This document shows, piece after piece, positions 54,720 through 63,505 of a DNA stretch of 64,000 nucleotides; the stretch's first letter is position 1; every line of letters begins with the position of its first letter. A model generated the notes under the pieces. That model made no database searches and was not told the origin of the DNA. It worked only from the letters and a program-made list of their open reading frames with translations. A program made the translations under genes and the position numbers. The DNA is from G963674665 sp963674665 (GTDB taxonomy: Bacteria > Desulfobacterota > Desulfovibrionia > Desulfovibrionales > Desulfovibrionaceae). The stretch spans positions 310,001-374,000 of the forward strand of contig CAXXPL010000011.1 of assembly GCA_963674665.2 (NCBI GenBank). Direction: 5' to 3'.

Positions 54720-55733
54720 CGTGTGACAACTCCGGCCGCTTCAATGATCGCATAAGGCACATCCATGTGCAGTTTTTCGGCCGTGCACAGGTTGAGCAAT
54801 ACAATACCATGTTCGTTGAGGCGGGGAGGCTGGTTGGGTTGGCCGGCGACATTTCCCTGAGAATGGCCTGCATCATGCTGCCTGTCTGAAATCCCTGTTC
54901 GTGAGCGGACTCGAGAATGCCGCACAGGTGTCCGTGCCGCGTCGCTACATCGGGAAAACCCAGGGTCGGGAGTTTGTTCACGCTGTATGTCCAGGCCATC
55001 ACCTCACCAGGGGGCAGCACCTTGCCATGCTCATGCACCAGGGAGTCGTACAGACCAATTGCAAGAGCATCGGCCTTGCCCTGATAGGCCAGTATTTATT
55101 CCTTCCACGCCTTGAAGGTAAGGTGATTTCCACGACAGACAGGCGCAGTGCGAACTGGCCTTTTCGGTTGAGGTCATCGTTGAGGCCGTTCATGATATAC
55201 TCGCGGATTTGGAATCCTCGATGAAGAAGGCGATGCTCTCCGCCTTAGGAACCAGGCGCTTGACCGGGGCATGCCTTGTTTGATGTGGCAGCGCTCCTGC
55301 ACGCCCGTTACGATGTCGGATGGGTATCCGTACAGCATGAGCGGGGCGTTGACCCCGAAAACACGGCCTTGGGTCGTAGTTTCACCTTAAGAAAGGGGAC
55401 CACCACATATGCCCGGGCAGCGTCGTCCACGGTGATGACAACATCCGAATCAAACTCGTTGATTCTCGTAATCGCCTTGTTAGTGGCCCTTAGCAGGCTG
55501 TCCTTGGAAGGGGCGTGTTTGGCATCCATGAAAAATACATCGTATTCAATGTTGTTGCCGGAAAGGGCCTGCCGAATTCCCTGCTCGATGTTCCTGCATC
55601 AGATGTATTCAGGATCGTAGCTCTGGAGAATGAAAATCCGCCACGGTGCCGCTGTGGACAGATCGAGTGATGAAGTCAGGGCCGGGAGTGCAAGCAATAT
55701 GAAGACCAGCACTGTCCGATATAATGAAGACAT
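54716..55733 (-). pseudogene. Decayed ABC-type periplasmic substrate-binding protein (ABC_sub_bind family)
   Basis: From ATG 55733 the product starts with a signal peptide (TVLVFILLALPALTSS) and RIFILQSYDPEYI, then meets a TGA at 55599-55601. The same frame continues CRNIEQGIRQALSGNNIEYD, MDAKHAPSKDSLL and DDAARAYVVVPFLK. Frameshifts follow (VNAPLMLYGYPSD; VPKAESIAFFIEDSKSA; YIMNGLNDDLNRKG; HGHLCGILESAHEQGFQTG), and the end HGIVLLNLCTAEKLHMDVP is in yet another frame. All are in the order of the ABC_sub_bind family. The last codon overlaps the decayed kinase start as ATGA, so this was a binding protein-kinase operon. Confidence 0.85.
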
Positions 55734-56202
55734 TGCCCCCTCCCCGTTATGAAATGTACTCCGGGATTGGTGATGTTCGATTCTCTGCTTCTTGGTGTTA
55801 GCTAAGGATATATCAATAAATGTGCTGTAAAATCAAGAATTAATCCATTCGGAAGATAAAAAGCTGGTATCCTGGTTATAAAGATTGTTTATATGCAGCC
55901 GATAGGGAAGATGTGAGTCACGGCATGGAGATTTCTTTGGACTGTTTGTCTGTCGGAAGCTACAAACTTATGCAGTGCATTACAAACTATCTGGAATTTA
56001 ACTGGAAGTATGTGAAAATTTAAATATTTTTACACAAACGCACTATGCGGAATGATTGCGCTGCAATCTCGCATGCATGTGTCGTCAAAGATGTTTATCG
56101 TCTTGTGGCGGCCCGCTCAGGGGAGTACAACCTAAGATCGGGTCGCCATGTTTAATTTGTTAAAAGAAAATCGGGTGAATACGTTAAAATTCCATGGCTC
56201 CC
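55734..56202. other. AT-rich gene-free stretch
   Basis: About 470 bases, clearly richer in A and T than the neighbourhood, with no supported gene. It contains the former promoter of the decayed operon. Possible open frames of 18-31 codons have no support. Confidence 0.5.
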
Positions 56203-56230
56203 TAATATTTCTGCTTCAATGTGCCGATAA
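56203..56230 (+). promoter_or_regulatory. Sigma-28 (FliA) promoter of flgM
   Basis: GCCGATAA at 56223-56230 is an exact sigma-28 -10 box, and TAATATTT at 56203-56210 matches the -35 box (TAAAGTTT) in six of eight positions, with a 12-base spacer. It lies 36 bp before the flgM ATG, as expected for a late flagellar gene. Confidence 0.8.
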
Positions 56231-56266
56231 GTCATACGAGGGGAAAACAATGGGGAGGTAAATCTC

Positions 56267-56575
56267 ATGGAGATCACCAGCCTGCTTACGGGGATAGCTC
56301 CCGAGCGCGCCAGGGCTGGGCAAACCGGCCAGGAGGCCAAAAAGGGGAGGACCTCCGAGGCCTCCAGCAAGCGCGATCGGGTTAGCGTGTCGGCTGAGGC
56401 AAGGCTTCGCGCCGCCGAACTTGCGACCCGGAACGACACCGAGGTTCGACGGGAAAAAGTCGAAGAAATCAAGGCTTTGATTCAAAGCGGAGCATATACC
56501 ATAGACAACACCAAGATCGCCAAGAAAATCGTCGAGGAAGATCCGGAATTCTTCCTGAAACGAGATCAGTCCTGA
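56267..56575 (+). CDS. flgM: FlgM, anti-sigma-28 factor
   Basis: The 102-residue protein is disordered and charged in its first half and has the FlgM C-terminal signature: RREKVEEIKALIQSGAYTIDNTKIAKKIVEEDPEFF. It binds FliA and holds it inactive until the hook is finished and FlgM is exported. GGGGAGG precedes the ATG; a sigma-28 promoter and a strong terminator flank the gene, which is thus expressed alone, away from other flagellar genes in this window. Confidence 0.93.
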   Translation: MEITSLLTGIAPERARAGQTGQEAKKGRTSEASSKRDRVSVSAEARLRAAELATRNDTEVRREKVEEIKALIQSGAYTIDNTKIAKKIVEEDPEFFLKRDQS

Positions 56576-56583
56576 ACCCAGGT

Positions 56584-56620
56584 CACGAAGGGGGCAACCC
56601 CTTCGTGATTTCCCCCTTTT
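56584..56620 (+). terminator. Intrinsic terminator of flgM
   Basis: CACGAAGGGG and CCCCTTCGTG form a perfect 10-bp stem with a GCAA loop at 56584-56607, followed by ATTTCCCCCTTTT. Confidence 0.88.
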
Positions 56621-56822
56621 CCAAAACACCCGTCAGAATGGCACCAGGGCTCCCATTGCCCAAGTGACGTATTCTTTCATGCGCATCATTGCGTCATGAC
56701 CATCTCCTGTGCTTGAACACTCTCGCTTTTCGATATAGAATGGTAGAAGATCTAGTTTATAGGGAAGCATCGTCTTAAGTTTCCCATCAATTCCTTGCAC
56801 CCGAACACCCGGCGGGGGTGTT

Positions 56823-59546
56823 GTGACCCCGAAGCGGAAACCTGTCCACTTTTCCAGCGCCCGGGTTCCCGGCCTTATGCCCTGGCAGGGGTACTTTCTG
56901 GCCTGGGGACTTGGCCTGATGGTGTGGAAAGCCTGGGACGCAGTGCTCATAGGGGGCGTGGGGCTGCTGCTGTTGTCAGGGGGAAAAAGATGGCGCGGCA
57001 TCACCCCCCTCGAACCCGGCAATGTCGGACTTGCCCTGGCTTTCACAATGGGGTTGCTGTTGTCCGGAGAGCGTCCTCCTCATCATTTGCCAGAGGCCAA
57101 GACATGGATGCTGGACCGCGAGGGGCTGCCCATCGCCGGCCTGGTGACGGAGTGCAAGGGGCAAGTCGGAAAAAGGCTGGCTCTGATTCTCGAAAACGTG
57201 ACCGTTTCCCTGCCTGACGGCGTGGAGGAGACCCTGGATGGGGCTCTTTCCTGGACCTGGAAAAATCCTGTCTTCCGCCCACTTGTGGGGGACAGGGTGG
57301 TCGCCAGGCTCCAGGTGAAGCCCCTTCACGGCATGAAGAATCCCGGATGCTGGGATTACGAGGCGTACCAGTCCGGCAGAGGGGTGCGGTGGACCGCCTG
57401 GAGTAAGGGCGATTATCCTGATGTCGGGGTGCTGTCATCCGGGGCGGGATTGTTGCACAAGGGGCGCGAGGCGCTACGTCAAAGGGTGGAGAGCCGTCTT
57501 GCGCCCCATGAGTCCCAGGGGCGGGCAATAATCATGGCCTTGCTGTTCGGGGACAGGTTTTGGCTTGACGCAAAAACAATGAAGCTTGTTAGAGCCGGTG
57601 GTGTGGCGCATACACTGGCTCTTTCGGGATTGCACGTGGGCTTCGTGACCCTGCTGGGCTTCATGCTCGCCTGGGGCGTTGGCGCGATCTGCTCGCTAAT
57701 CTATCTGAAAATACCGCGTCAGAAGCTGGGCGTAGTGCTCGCGTTTGTTTCGGTGGCCGTCTATCTCTGGCTGGGAGACTTCTCACCTACCCTTGTACGG
57801 GCCTCGGCCATGTTTGGAATATGGGGGGCGCTTATGCTCCTGGGGCGGCAGAACGTTTTGCTGGACGGCCTGATGCTGGCCCTTTCGGGCATGCTGGTGG
57901 TCTCCCCCGGCCTGGCGCTCGATCTGCGCCTGCAGCTCTCGGTCCTGGCCGTTACCGGCATCGCAGCCTGGATTGATGTGCGTTGGCGTTGGGGAGTTCT
58001 TCAAAGGGTAAAGGCATGGGATAAGGGAGAGGAACCGGTTAGGGAAAGAGGGCCACTGGGTGCGGCCCTATGGTATCTGAAAGCCGTTGTTGATTCCATG
58101 CCCGGATTGGAAAGAAGCGGCCCTGTGAGGCGAGCATACACTGCCGCGTGGCGTAGCATATGGGGGGTGGCTTGCGTGAGCCTGGCTGCCCAGCTGGCCA
58201 TACTGCCCCTGATTGTCTGGAATTTCGGAGTGATTTCACCGAACCTGTTCCTCAATATGCTCTGGATTCCACTCTTGGCCCTGGTGGTGATGCCCCTGGG
58301 CATGGCAGGGACCCTCCTGACACCTCTCCCCTGGGGTGCTCCCGCTGTCTGGTGCCTGGGGGGCGCGGCGGAGGTGGGGCAGTGGTTCGTCGATCTCCTA
58401 AACACCATGGAGGAGCGCGGACTGCTTCGGGAGCTTGCCACGTTCCGTCCCTCCTGGCCTGCATGGCTGGGATACTGGGGGGTATTGCTGATATTTTGGC
58501 TTTGGATGCGGCATCGATTCCATACCGGAAAAAGACGCGATGCGTTTCCCAAGATATGGTGCGGAATTGCTGCGCTTTGTCTGGCGCTTCTTGTAGTACC
58601 TTCAACAATGCCCCGTATTCTGGACTATGGCGCGGTGAAGTTGACGCTTATTGACGTGGGGCAGGGGCAGTCCATCCTGATTCAGGGAAGCGAGGGGCGC
58701 AGACTGCTGCTCGATGGCGGCGGATTCTATTCCAGGACTTTTGACATGGGGCGCTCCGTTGTGGGGCCGGTGTGCACTCTGGACCACGCCCCCAAATTGT
58801 GGGGCGTGGCGCTCTCCCATCCCGATATTGACCACATGCGTGGGTTGGCCTTTCCGCTGCAGTTTTTTTCTCCCAGATTTTTTGCTACCAACGGCGCCCC
58901 CTTGTCGGGGTATTTCGGTAAGGAGCTTATGGAGGCCGCGCGGAGAGGAGGCGTCCCCCGGAAGGTTTTACAAGCGGGTGCGATCCTGTCCTTGGGGCAA
59001 GGGATCGTCCTCGAGGTGCTGCACCCCCCGGAAAATTTCGTCCAGGTCGAGGGATATGGCAGCAACAACGCCTCGTTGGTGATGCGCCTGGCGTGGAACG
59101 GGAAGGGCCTGGCTCTGCTGCCGGGAGACGTCGAGCGCGAGGGGCTGGCCAGCCTGCTGGATTCGGGCGTGGAATTGGACGCCGAGGTGCTTGTAGCGCC
59201 GCACCATGGATCGAGTTCCAGCATTCTCGGAGGGTTCTATGACGCTGTGAGCCCGCAGTCTGTACTTGCCAGTGCGGGATACATGAACAGGTGGGGATTT
59301 CCGGATCCTGAGCTGCGGATGGAATTGGCCCAAAGGGATATCGATTTGTTCGTTACCTCGGAGAGTGGAGCCATCCGCGTCACCTGGAAGGCCGAGGGCG
59401 CAAGCCCGGAAATCAGGGGAATGCGCGCCCCGCCAGGAATGGAGAAGGATGGAGTCGGAGCTGCCCGGTTGGCCCGGTCGTGGAAGATGTTGTTCAGGGA
59501 AGCGCTGGCAGAGTCTTCAACTCCAGGATGTCCAGGAGATAAGTGA
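56823..59546 (+). CDS. comEC: ComEC/Rec2 DNA-uptake channel protein
   Basis: The 907-residue protein has an N-terminal DUF4131 part with membrane helices, the ComEC membrane domain (about 240-560; VAHTLALSGLHVGFVTLLGF is the conserved block), and a C-terminal metallo-beta-lactamase-like domain (about 610-870; LIDVGQGQSILIQG, SHPDIDHMRGL, VAPHHGSSSSILGG). It forms the inner-membrane channel for single-stranded DNA in natural competence; the C-terminal domain may degrade the non-imported strand. The start is uncertain: GTG 56823 or ATG 56877. Its 3' end overlaps the convergent gene by 53 bp. Confidence 0.9.
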   Translation: MTPKRKPVHFSSARVPGLMPWQGYFLAWGLGLMVWKAWDAVLIGGVGLLLLSGGKRWRGITPLEPGNVGLALAFTMGLLLSGERPPHHLPEAKTWMLDREGLPIAGLVTECKGQVGKRLALILENVTVSLPDGVEETLDGALSWTWKNPVFRPLVGDRVVARLQVKPLHGMKNPGCWDYEAYQSGRGVRWTAWSKGDYPDVGVLSSGAGLLHKGREALRQRVESRLAPHESQGRAIIMALLFGDRFWLDAKTMKLVRAGGVAHTLALSGLHVGFVTLLGFMLAWGVGAICSLIYLKIPRQKLGVVLAFVSVAVYLWLGDFSPTLVRASAMFGIWGALMLLGRQNVLLDGLMLALSGMLVVSPGLALDLRLQLSVLAVTGIAAWIDVRWRWGVLQRVKAWDKGEEPVRERGPLGAALWYLKAVVDSMPGLERSGPVRRAYTAAWRSIWGVACVSLAAQLAILPLIVWNFGVISPNLFLNMLWIPLLALVVMPLGMAGTLLTPLPWGAPAVWCLGGAAEVGQWFVDLLNTMEERGLLRELATFRPSWPAWLGYWGVLLIFWLWMRHRFHTGKRRDAFPKIWCGIAALCLALLVVPSTMPRILDYGAVKLTLIDVGQGQSILIQGSEGRRLLLDGGGFYSRTFDMGRSVVGPVCTLDHAPKLWGVALSHPDIDHMRGLAFPLQFFSPRFFATNGAPLSGYFGKELMEAARRGGVPRKVLQAGAILSLGQGIVLEVLHPPENFVQVEGYGSNNASLVMRLAWNGKGLALLPGDVEREGLASLLDSGVELDAEVLVAPHHGSSSSILGGFYDAVSPQSVLASAGYMNRWGFPDPELRMELAQRDIDLFVTSESGAIRVTWKAEGASPEIRGMRAPPGMEKDGVGAARLARSWKMLFREALAESSTPGCPGDK

Positions 59547-61296
59547 GAGGGGGCGGAGCATCCTCCACCTCGAGTATCCTGGCCTTTACCCAAATCCGCT
59601 TATCCAGATAGTCCCTGGCCTCACCAATGGATGCGGCAAGGGGCAGCAGGGCATAGCGGGCGGGGATGTCCGACGCCTCGGGCAACAACAGCAGAGCTTC
59701 GCCATCGGGCAGGTTCTCCAGGGACAGGGCTCCCACGATCTCCACCTCGCGCCCTATCTGTGCCTTGAGTTCGCTTCGGACATCCGAAAGGGATTTTCGG
59801 GCCTGAACCGCTGTCTCCAGCCCTTGGATCATTCGGCTGTAATCCGGCACCGTGAGCCACTCCGGACCGGTGTCGAAGACCCTGCTGCAGTACACCATGT
59901 TTGGATACCTGGACTCGACTGACGCGTACGGAGCCTCCATCATTACTATGAAGTCCGGAAGGCTGTCCTCATTGATATCCTGGATTGCGATGGCCCGGAT
60001 GATGTCGCCCGTGGGGGGTTGTGGTGTCGGGATGTTCAGGACGCCTCCTTGCACAGTGATGGCCAGGCGGTTGCTCAGGCCGTCCGAAAGGGTTGTCAGG
60101 CAGGCGGGGATGAGATGTGTTCTGGCTCCCAGGGATTTCAAGGGCATCTGCAGGGCAAAGGACTGCTCGGGCACGATAAAGTGGTCCGGAAACCGCTCCT
60201 GCAAAGAGTCCGTGAACAAGGTGCGGCAGGGCGAATGATCCTGCAGCAGGAAAACGCTGGTGGATTGGGGCGTGTGGAGTTCCACGCCTTGGAGCATGCT
60301 GCTGAAGGTCTCTTGCCACTGCGCGGCGAGGCCGGATACCTTCCTGTTGGCCAGGGCCTGGTGGAATCCTGCGTCCATGCCCTGGCGCCAGGTCCATGCC
60401 GGTCCCTGGGGTGTGTCGCATGACTCGAAGTACCCGGGGTTATCTTTGACGATGGTTTCCGACGCCGCGCTGAGCGCCAACTGCACCACCCAACCCTGGT
60501 GAAAGAAGACTGCTATGTTCCGGAACCGGACGCCGCAGTCGCTTTCTGTCCGGGTTTGGCTGTAGATCTTGACCGGTGTGTCGTCCGGAAGTTTCTCCAG
60601 CATCTCGGAGACCGCCAGGCTGTTCGCCGGAGTGATACCGAAATCGGATGCCACAAGGGCGGCTCTGTCTCGCAGGGCAGCAACCCTGTTAAAGGGGTAT
60701 TCTCCGGTGCTGTCCAGCTCGGACAGCGGAGCGGCTCGGTACCAGAAGCGCAAACCGGCGCCTTTTTCCTCGTTTGGAGGCACCAGACGGACGCTCTTCG
60801 GCAGGCCGAGGCTCACCCCCGCCTCCTTGATGTCCACGGTGCGCTGTGCCTGGCGCAGTGTGTCAGCCTTTTCCATGAAAAAAAACACACCATCATTGAG
60901 CAGGACGAACCGCCCGTTGGGCAGGGCCAACAAGGTTTCCAGCTCAGGGATGTCGCAGCCGGTCTTGACCAGGTCCAGATGCTCGGCCGTGATACCCATC
61001 TCGTTGGGCGTGGTGTCCATGCCCGCGAGAAACACCCCGGTCTCAATCTGCTTGATTTCAGGGGTGATGCGGCAGCTCTTGCCCTCGAAATCCAGGCTTG
61101 TCTGCGAAATTCGGATGGTCTTTCCCACCCAGGTCTTGGCCTCGTCCTTGTCCATGCCCGCCTGGGGGGAGAGGGTGAAGCCCGTGATACGCCACAGCGC
61201 GCCGGGTTCGCCGCTTGCGGCCGAACAGGGGCACGGCGGCACGGAGATCATGCACAGCCAGAGAACGAGAAGGAGAGTTGGGCGGAGGTGATTCAT
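59494..61296 (-). CDS. Large secreted protein of unknown function
   Basis: The 600-residue product has a signal peptide (LLLVLWLCMISVPPCPCSAASG) and a periplasmic body. A region near residues 440-470 (AIAIQDINEDSLPDFIVMMEA) resembles FG-GAP/VCBS-type Asp-rich repeats, and the C terminus (about 540-600: YLDKRIWVKARILEVEDAPPPLTYLLDILEL) looks like an OB-type fold. A Cys in the signal region (PPCPCSAA) could also indicate a lipoprotein. It begins 2 bp after thiL, so the two are coupled. No named family recognised. Confidence 0.72.
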   Translation of the reverse strand: MNHLRPTLLLVLWLCMISVPPCPCSAASGEPGALWRITGFTLSPQAGMDKDEAKTWVGKTIRISQTSLDFEGKSCRITPEIKQIETGVFLAGMDTTPNEMGITAEHLDLVKTGCDIPELETLLALPNGRFVLLNDGVFFFMEKADTLRQAQRTVDIKEAGVSLGLPKSVRLVPPNEEKGAGLRFWYRAAPLSELDSTGEYPFNRVAALRDRAALVASDFGITPANSLAVSEMLEKLPDDTPVKIYSQTRTESDCGVRFRNIAVFFHQGWVVQLALSAASETIVKDNPGYFESCDTPQGPAWTWRQGMDAGFHQALANRKVSGLAAQWQETFSSMLQGVELHTPQSTSVFLLQDHSPCRTLFTDSLQERFPDHFIVPEQSFALQMPLKSLGARTHLIPACLTTLSDGLSNRLAITVQGGVLNIPTPQPPTGDIIRAIAIQDINEDSLPDFIVMMEAPYASVESRYPNMVYCSRVFDTGPEWLTVPDYSRMIQGLETAVQARKSLSDVRSELKAQIGREVEIVGALSLENLPDGEALLLLPEASDIPARYALLPLAASIGEARDYLDKRIWVKARILEVEDAPPPLTYLLDILELKTLPALP

Positions 61297-61298
61297 GG

Positions 61299-62312
61299 TC
61301 AGGTCCTGAAGTGATCGAACCCGGCACCGGGCAGGGGCTTGCTGTTGATGAGTATCTCGGGTTGTTCCGTCACCCGCCCCAGAACGTGGAAGCAGGCCAG
61401 TCCGGCCTGGAGGTCGGCCACTGCCTCGGGACTGCACACACCCATGAGGCAGTAGTCCTCGCCGCCGAGGAGAGTCTGCTCCAAGGCCATTGAGGGGGTG
61501 GGAAAGCACGTGATGATTTCAGGATGCAGGTCCTGGGGGGAGAGTTCCAGGCAGGCGCCGGAGGTGCTGCGCGGTCCGTTGCCCGGGGTCAATTCCGTGC
61601 CCAGAAGCCTGGGGAGATCCCTGATGAGGCCGTCCGAGACGTCCATGAGGCTGCGCACTCCGGGATGGGCGCTGAGCAGAATTCCCTGACGCATCAACGG
61701 CTGGGGGCGCAGGTGCGCCTCGGTGCAGCGGGGAAAGGCGTTCTTCGCGTTCACCCCTTGCCCGGGGATGTCCTTCTCCAGCTCCCGCAGACCCACACGG
61801 GCCAGGCCCAGGGGAAGGCAGCCGGACAGGGAGTCCTGGCCGCAGCAGAAAATCACGTCTCCGGGGCGGACATGGCCTCTTGGTACGAACCGGGGCGCGC
61901 GTCCCCATACGGTGATGCAGAACCCGAGTTGTTCGCTTTTGCTCAGGTCCCCTCCAACGCATGGGGCGTCCCATTGTCTGGCCAGGGCGGCCATACCGGC
62001 GAGCAGCCGCTCCCAGTATGCGTCGTCCAGGTTTGTGGGCGCCTGCAGCCCAAGGCAGAAGCCGAGCACTGACGCCCCCATGGCGGCGATGTCCGAGAGG
62101 TTCACTGCCAGGGCCTTGTGCCCGATGTCTTCAGGGGAAAAATAGTCGCGCCGAAAATGAGTGTTCTCCAGGAACAAGTCCGTGCTGATGCAGACCTGAC
62201 CGGTCCATGAGACCACGGCGCAGTCATCGCCGCGAGTGAGCAACAGGTCTTCATGCTCCCTGGAAAAATGGCGATCGAACATCGCGAGAAATGAGAATTC
62301 TGAGTCAGGCAC
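61299..62312 (-). CDS. thiL: Thiamine-monophosphate kinase
   Basis: The 337-residue protein shows ThiL motifs: RGDDCAVVSWTG at the N terminus, ISTDLFLENTHFRRDYFSPEDIGHKALAVNLSDIAAMGA, the DVSDGLIRDLPRL block, and GGEDYCLMGV. It phosphorylates thiamine monophosphate to the active diphosphate with ATP. The start is GTG 62312; no clear ribosome binding site is visible. Confidence 0.92.
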   Translation of the reverse strand: MPDSEFSFLAMFDRHFSREHEDLLLTRGDDCAVVSWTGQVCISTDLFLENTHFRRDYFSPEDIGHKALAVNLSDIAAMGASVLGFCLGLQAPTNLDDAYWERLLAGMAALARQWDAPCVGGDLSKSEQLGFCITVWGRAPRFVPRGHVRPGDVIFCCGQDSLSGCLPLGLARVGLRELEKDIPGQGVNAKNAFPRCTEAHLRPQPLMRQGILLSAHPGVRSLMDVSDGLIRDLPRLLGTELTPGNGPRSTSGACLELSPQDLHPEIITCFPTPSMALEQTLLGGEDYCLMGVCSPEAVADLQAGLACFHVLGRVTEQPEILINSKPLPGAGFDHFRT

Positions 62313-62379
62313 TATGAGAGTCGTATGTTTCAGTGTGATCGTGCAGGTGAAAGAGCCGCACAGACTCGCGTCTGGTTTA

Positions 62380-62793
62380 CTATAACTTGACCGTGGCCAC
62401 CTTGAGGCCGAGAAAGTCGGCCAGCTGGCTGATGTAATGTATGTCGGCCAGGTACATGAAAATGGCGTAGGCGATCAGAATGGCCACAGCGTAAATGATG
62501 CCGCCCAGGATGTTGGGGATGGCCCACGCCACGGTCTCGGCGAGCAGGGCAGTGGGGCTCAGCAACTGGTCCTTGAGGGTGTTCTCGTGCTCCTTGGGCA
62601 GGAGGATGACACGGAGCTTGTCCAGTACGGAAAAAATAATGGGAGGAATCACGAACCACAGCAGCCAGATGTAGGGCAATCCGGAAGGAATTGGCTGACG
62701 GACGTCGAAAAAGTTGTAGAGGTTGGACAACAAGCTGACGCCGATGGCCGAATAGATCACGCCGTGTCCCAAGTGTATGTAGTTTATGCGCAT
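62380..62793 (-). CDS. Membrane protein of unknown function
   Basis: The 137-residue product has three to four hydrophobic helices (about 8-26, 41-58, 83-115). ATG 62793 is preceded by GGGGGAG at good distance; the frame is open a few codons further. No named family recognised. It lies 67 bp before thiL on the same strand and is divergent from the CULT-domain gene. Confidence 0.75.
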   Translation of the reverse strand: MRINYIHLGHGVIYSAIGVSLLSNLYNFFDVRQPIPSGLPYIWLLWFVIPPIIFSVLDKLRVILLPKEHENTLKDQLLSPTALLAETVAWAIPNILGGIIYAVAILIAYAIFMYLADIHYISQLADFLGLKVATVKL

Positions 62794-62893
62794 GGCTCCC
62801 CCGGGTGGCTGCATGCCTTGTCGCCGAAACGGCGGATTATCGGGATATTCTCGGAGTTTGACTGCCGACTCATATAGCGGCCTTTGCAGAAGG

Positions 62894-63382
62894 ATGCAAA
62901 TATCTTACAACAAGGTCATGGAAGTGCAAGTGGCTGTTGCGGCCCCCCGGTTCGATGCCCCGCCCGGCAGCGGGTTTCGCCCCCGGAAGCCTTTGGGCTC
63001 TCCCTCCGGAAGTTCCGGGACCGCTCCGGATACCGAGACCGAGGTTCTGGACCCCGAAAAGGGGCGCGTGCTCCGTTGCGTGCAATGCCGCTACAAGATC
63101 ACGGGCACAAGCTCGCGGCTCCAGGTGAATGGAAATCACTCCCATGTGTTTTGCAACCCCCATGGCCTGGTCTACGAACTGGGGTGTTTCTCCTCGGCCC
63201 GAGGCTGTGGGCTCATTGGCTCCCCGAGCGCCGAATTCTCCTGGTTTCCTGGATACTCCTGGCGCGTGGCGGTTTGTAGTCGCTGCCACCTGCATATGGG
63301 GTGGAGTTTCCAACCCCTGAACGGGGCAGGCGGATTCTGGGGGCTTATCCTGTCCCACCTGGTGGAGGAGGAAGATGAGTAG
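62894..63382 (+). CDS. Cereblon-type CULT-domain protein
   Basis: The product of about 162 residues has a low-complexity, Pro/Ser-rich N terminus and a CULT domain (about 58-157). Zinc knuckles are Cys62-X2-Cys65 and Cys128-X2-Cys131. Three tryptophans, Trp117, Trp123 and Trp137, with Phe139, reproduce the spacing of the human cereblon thalidomide pocket (Trp380, Trp386, Trp400, Phe402); the distances to the second zinc pair are identical too. Bacterial single-domain CULT proteins are known in Proteobacteria; their natural ligand and role are unclear, although uridine and imides bind in vitro. The start is uncertain (62894 or 62918; no good ribosome site). Confidence 0.85.
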   Translation: MQISYNKVMEVQVAVAAPRFDAPPGSGFRPRKPLGSPSGSSGTAPDTETEVLDPEKGRVLRCVQCRYKITGTSSRLQVNGNHSHVFCNPHGLVYELGCFSSARGCGLIGSPSAEFSWFPGYSWRVAVCSRCHLHMGWSFQPLNGAGGFWGLILSHLVEEEDE

Positions 63383-63422
63383 CCGGTTGTTTTTCCTTGC
63401 CAGTCAAAATTTTGGAAAGGGG

Positions 63423-63467
63423 AGCGCGAGGGGGAGAACCTTTGCAAAAGGTTTCCCTCTCGCATAA
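63423..63467. terminator. Hairpin terminator between convergent genes
   Basis: GCGAGGGGGAGAACCTT and AAGGTTTCCCTCTCGC form a long stem with few mismatches, followed by ATAATTCTTGTTTTTT on the plus strand. It lies between the CULT gene and the convergent gene at the right edge. Confidence 0.8.
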
Positions 63468-63505
63468 TTCTTGTTTTTTACATCCCTTCTTCCTTTCTTT
63501 CCGTT

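Noticed and set aside
52728..55733. Selenocysteine or recoded TGA in the kinase/binding-protein locus
   Set aside because: TGA codons are accompanied by frameshifts and a domain deletion, which recoding cannot explain.
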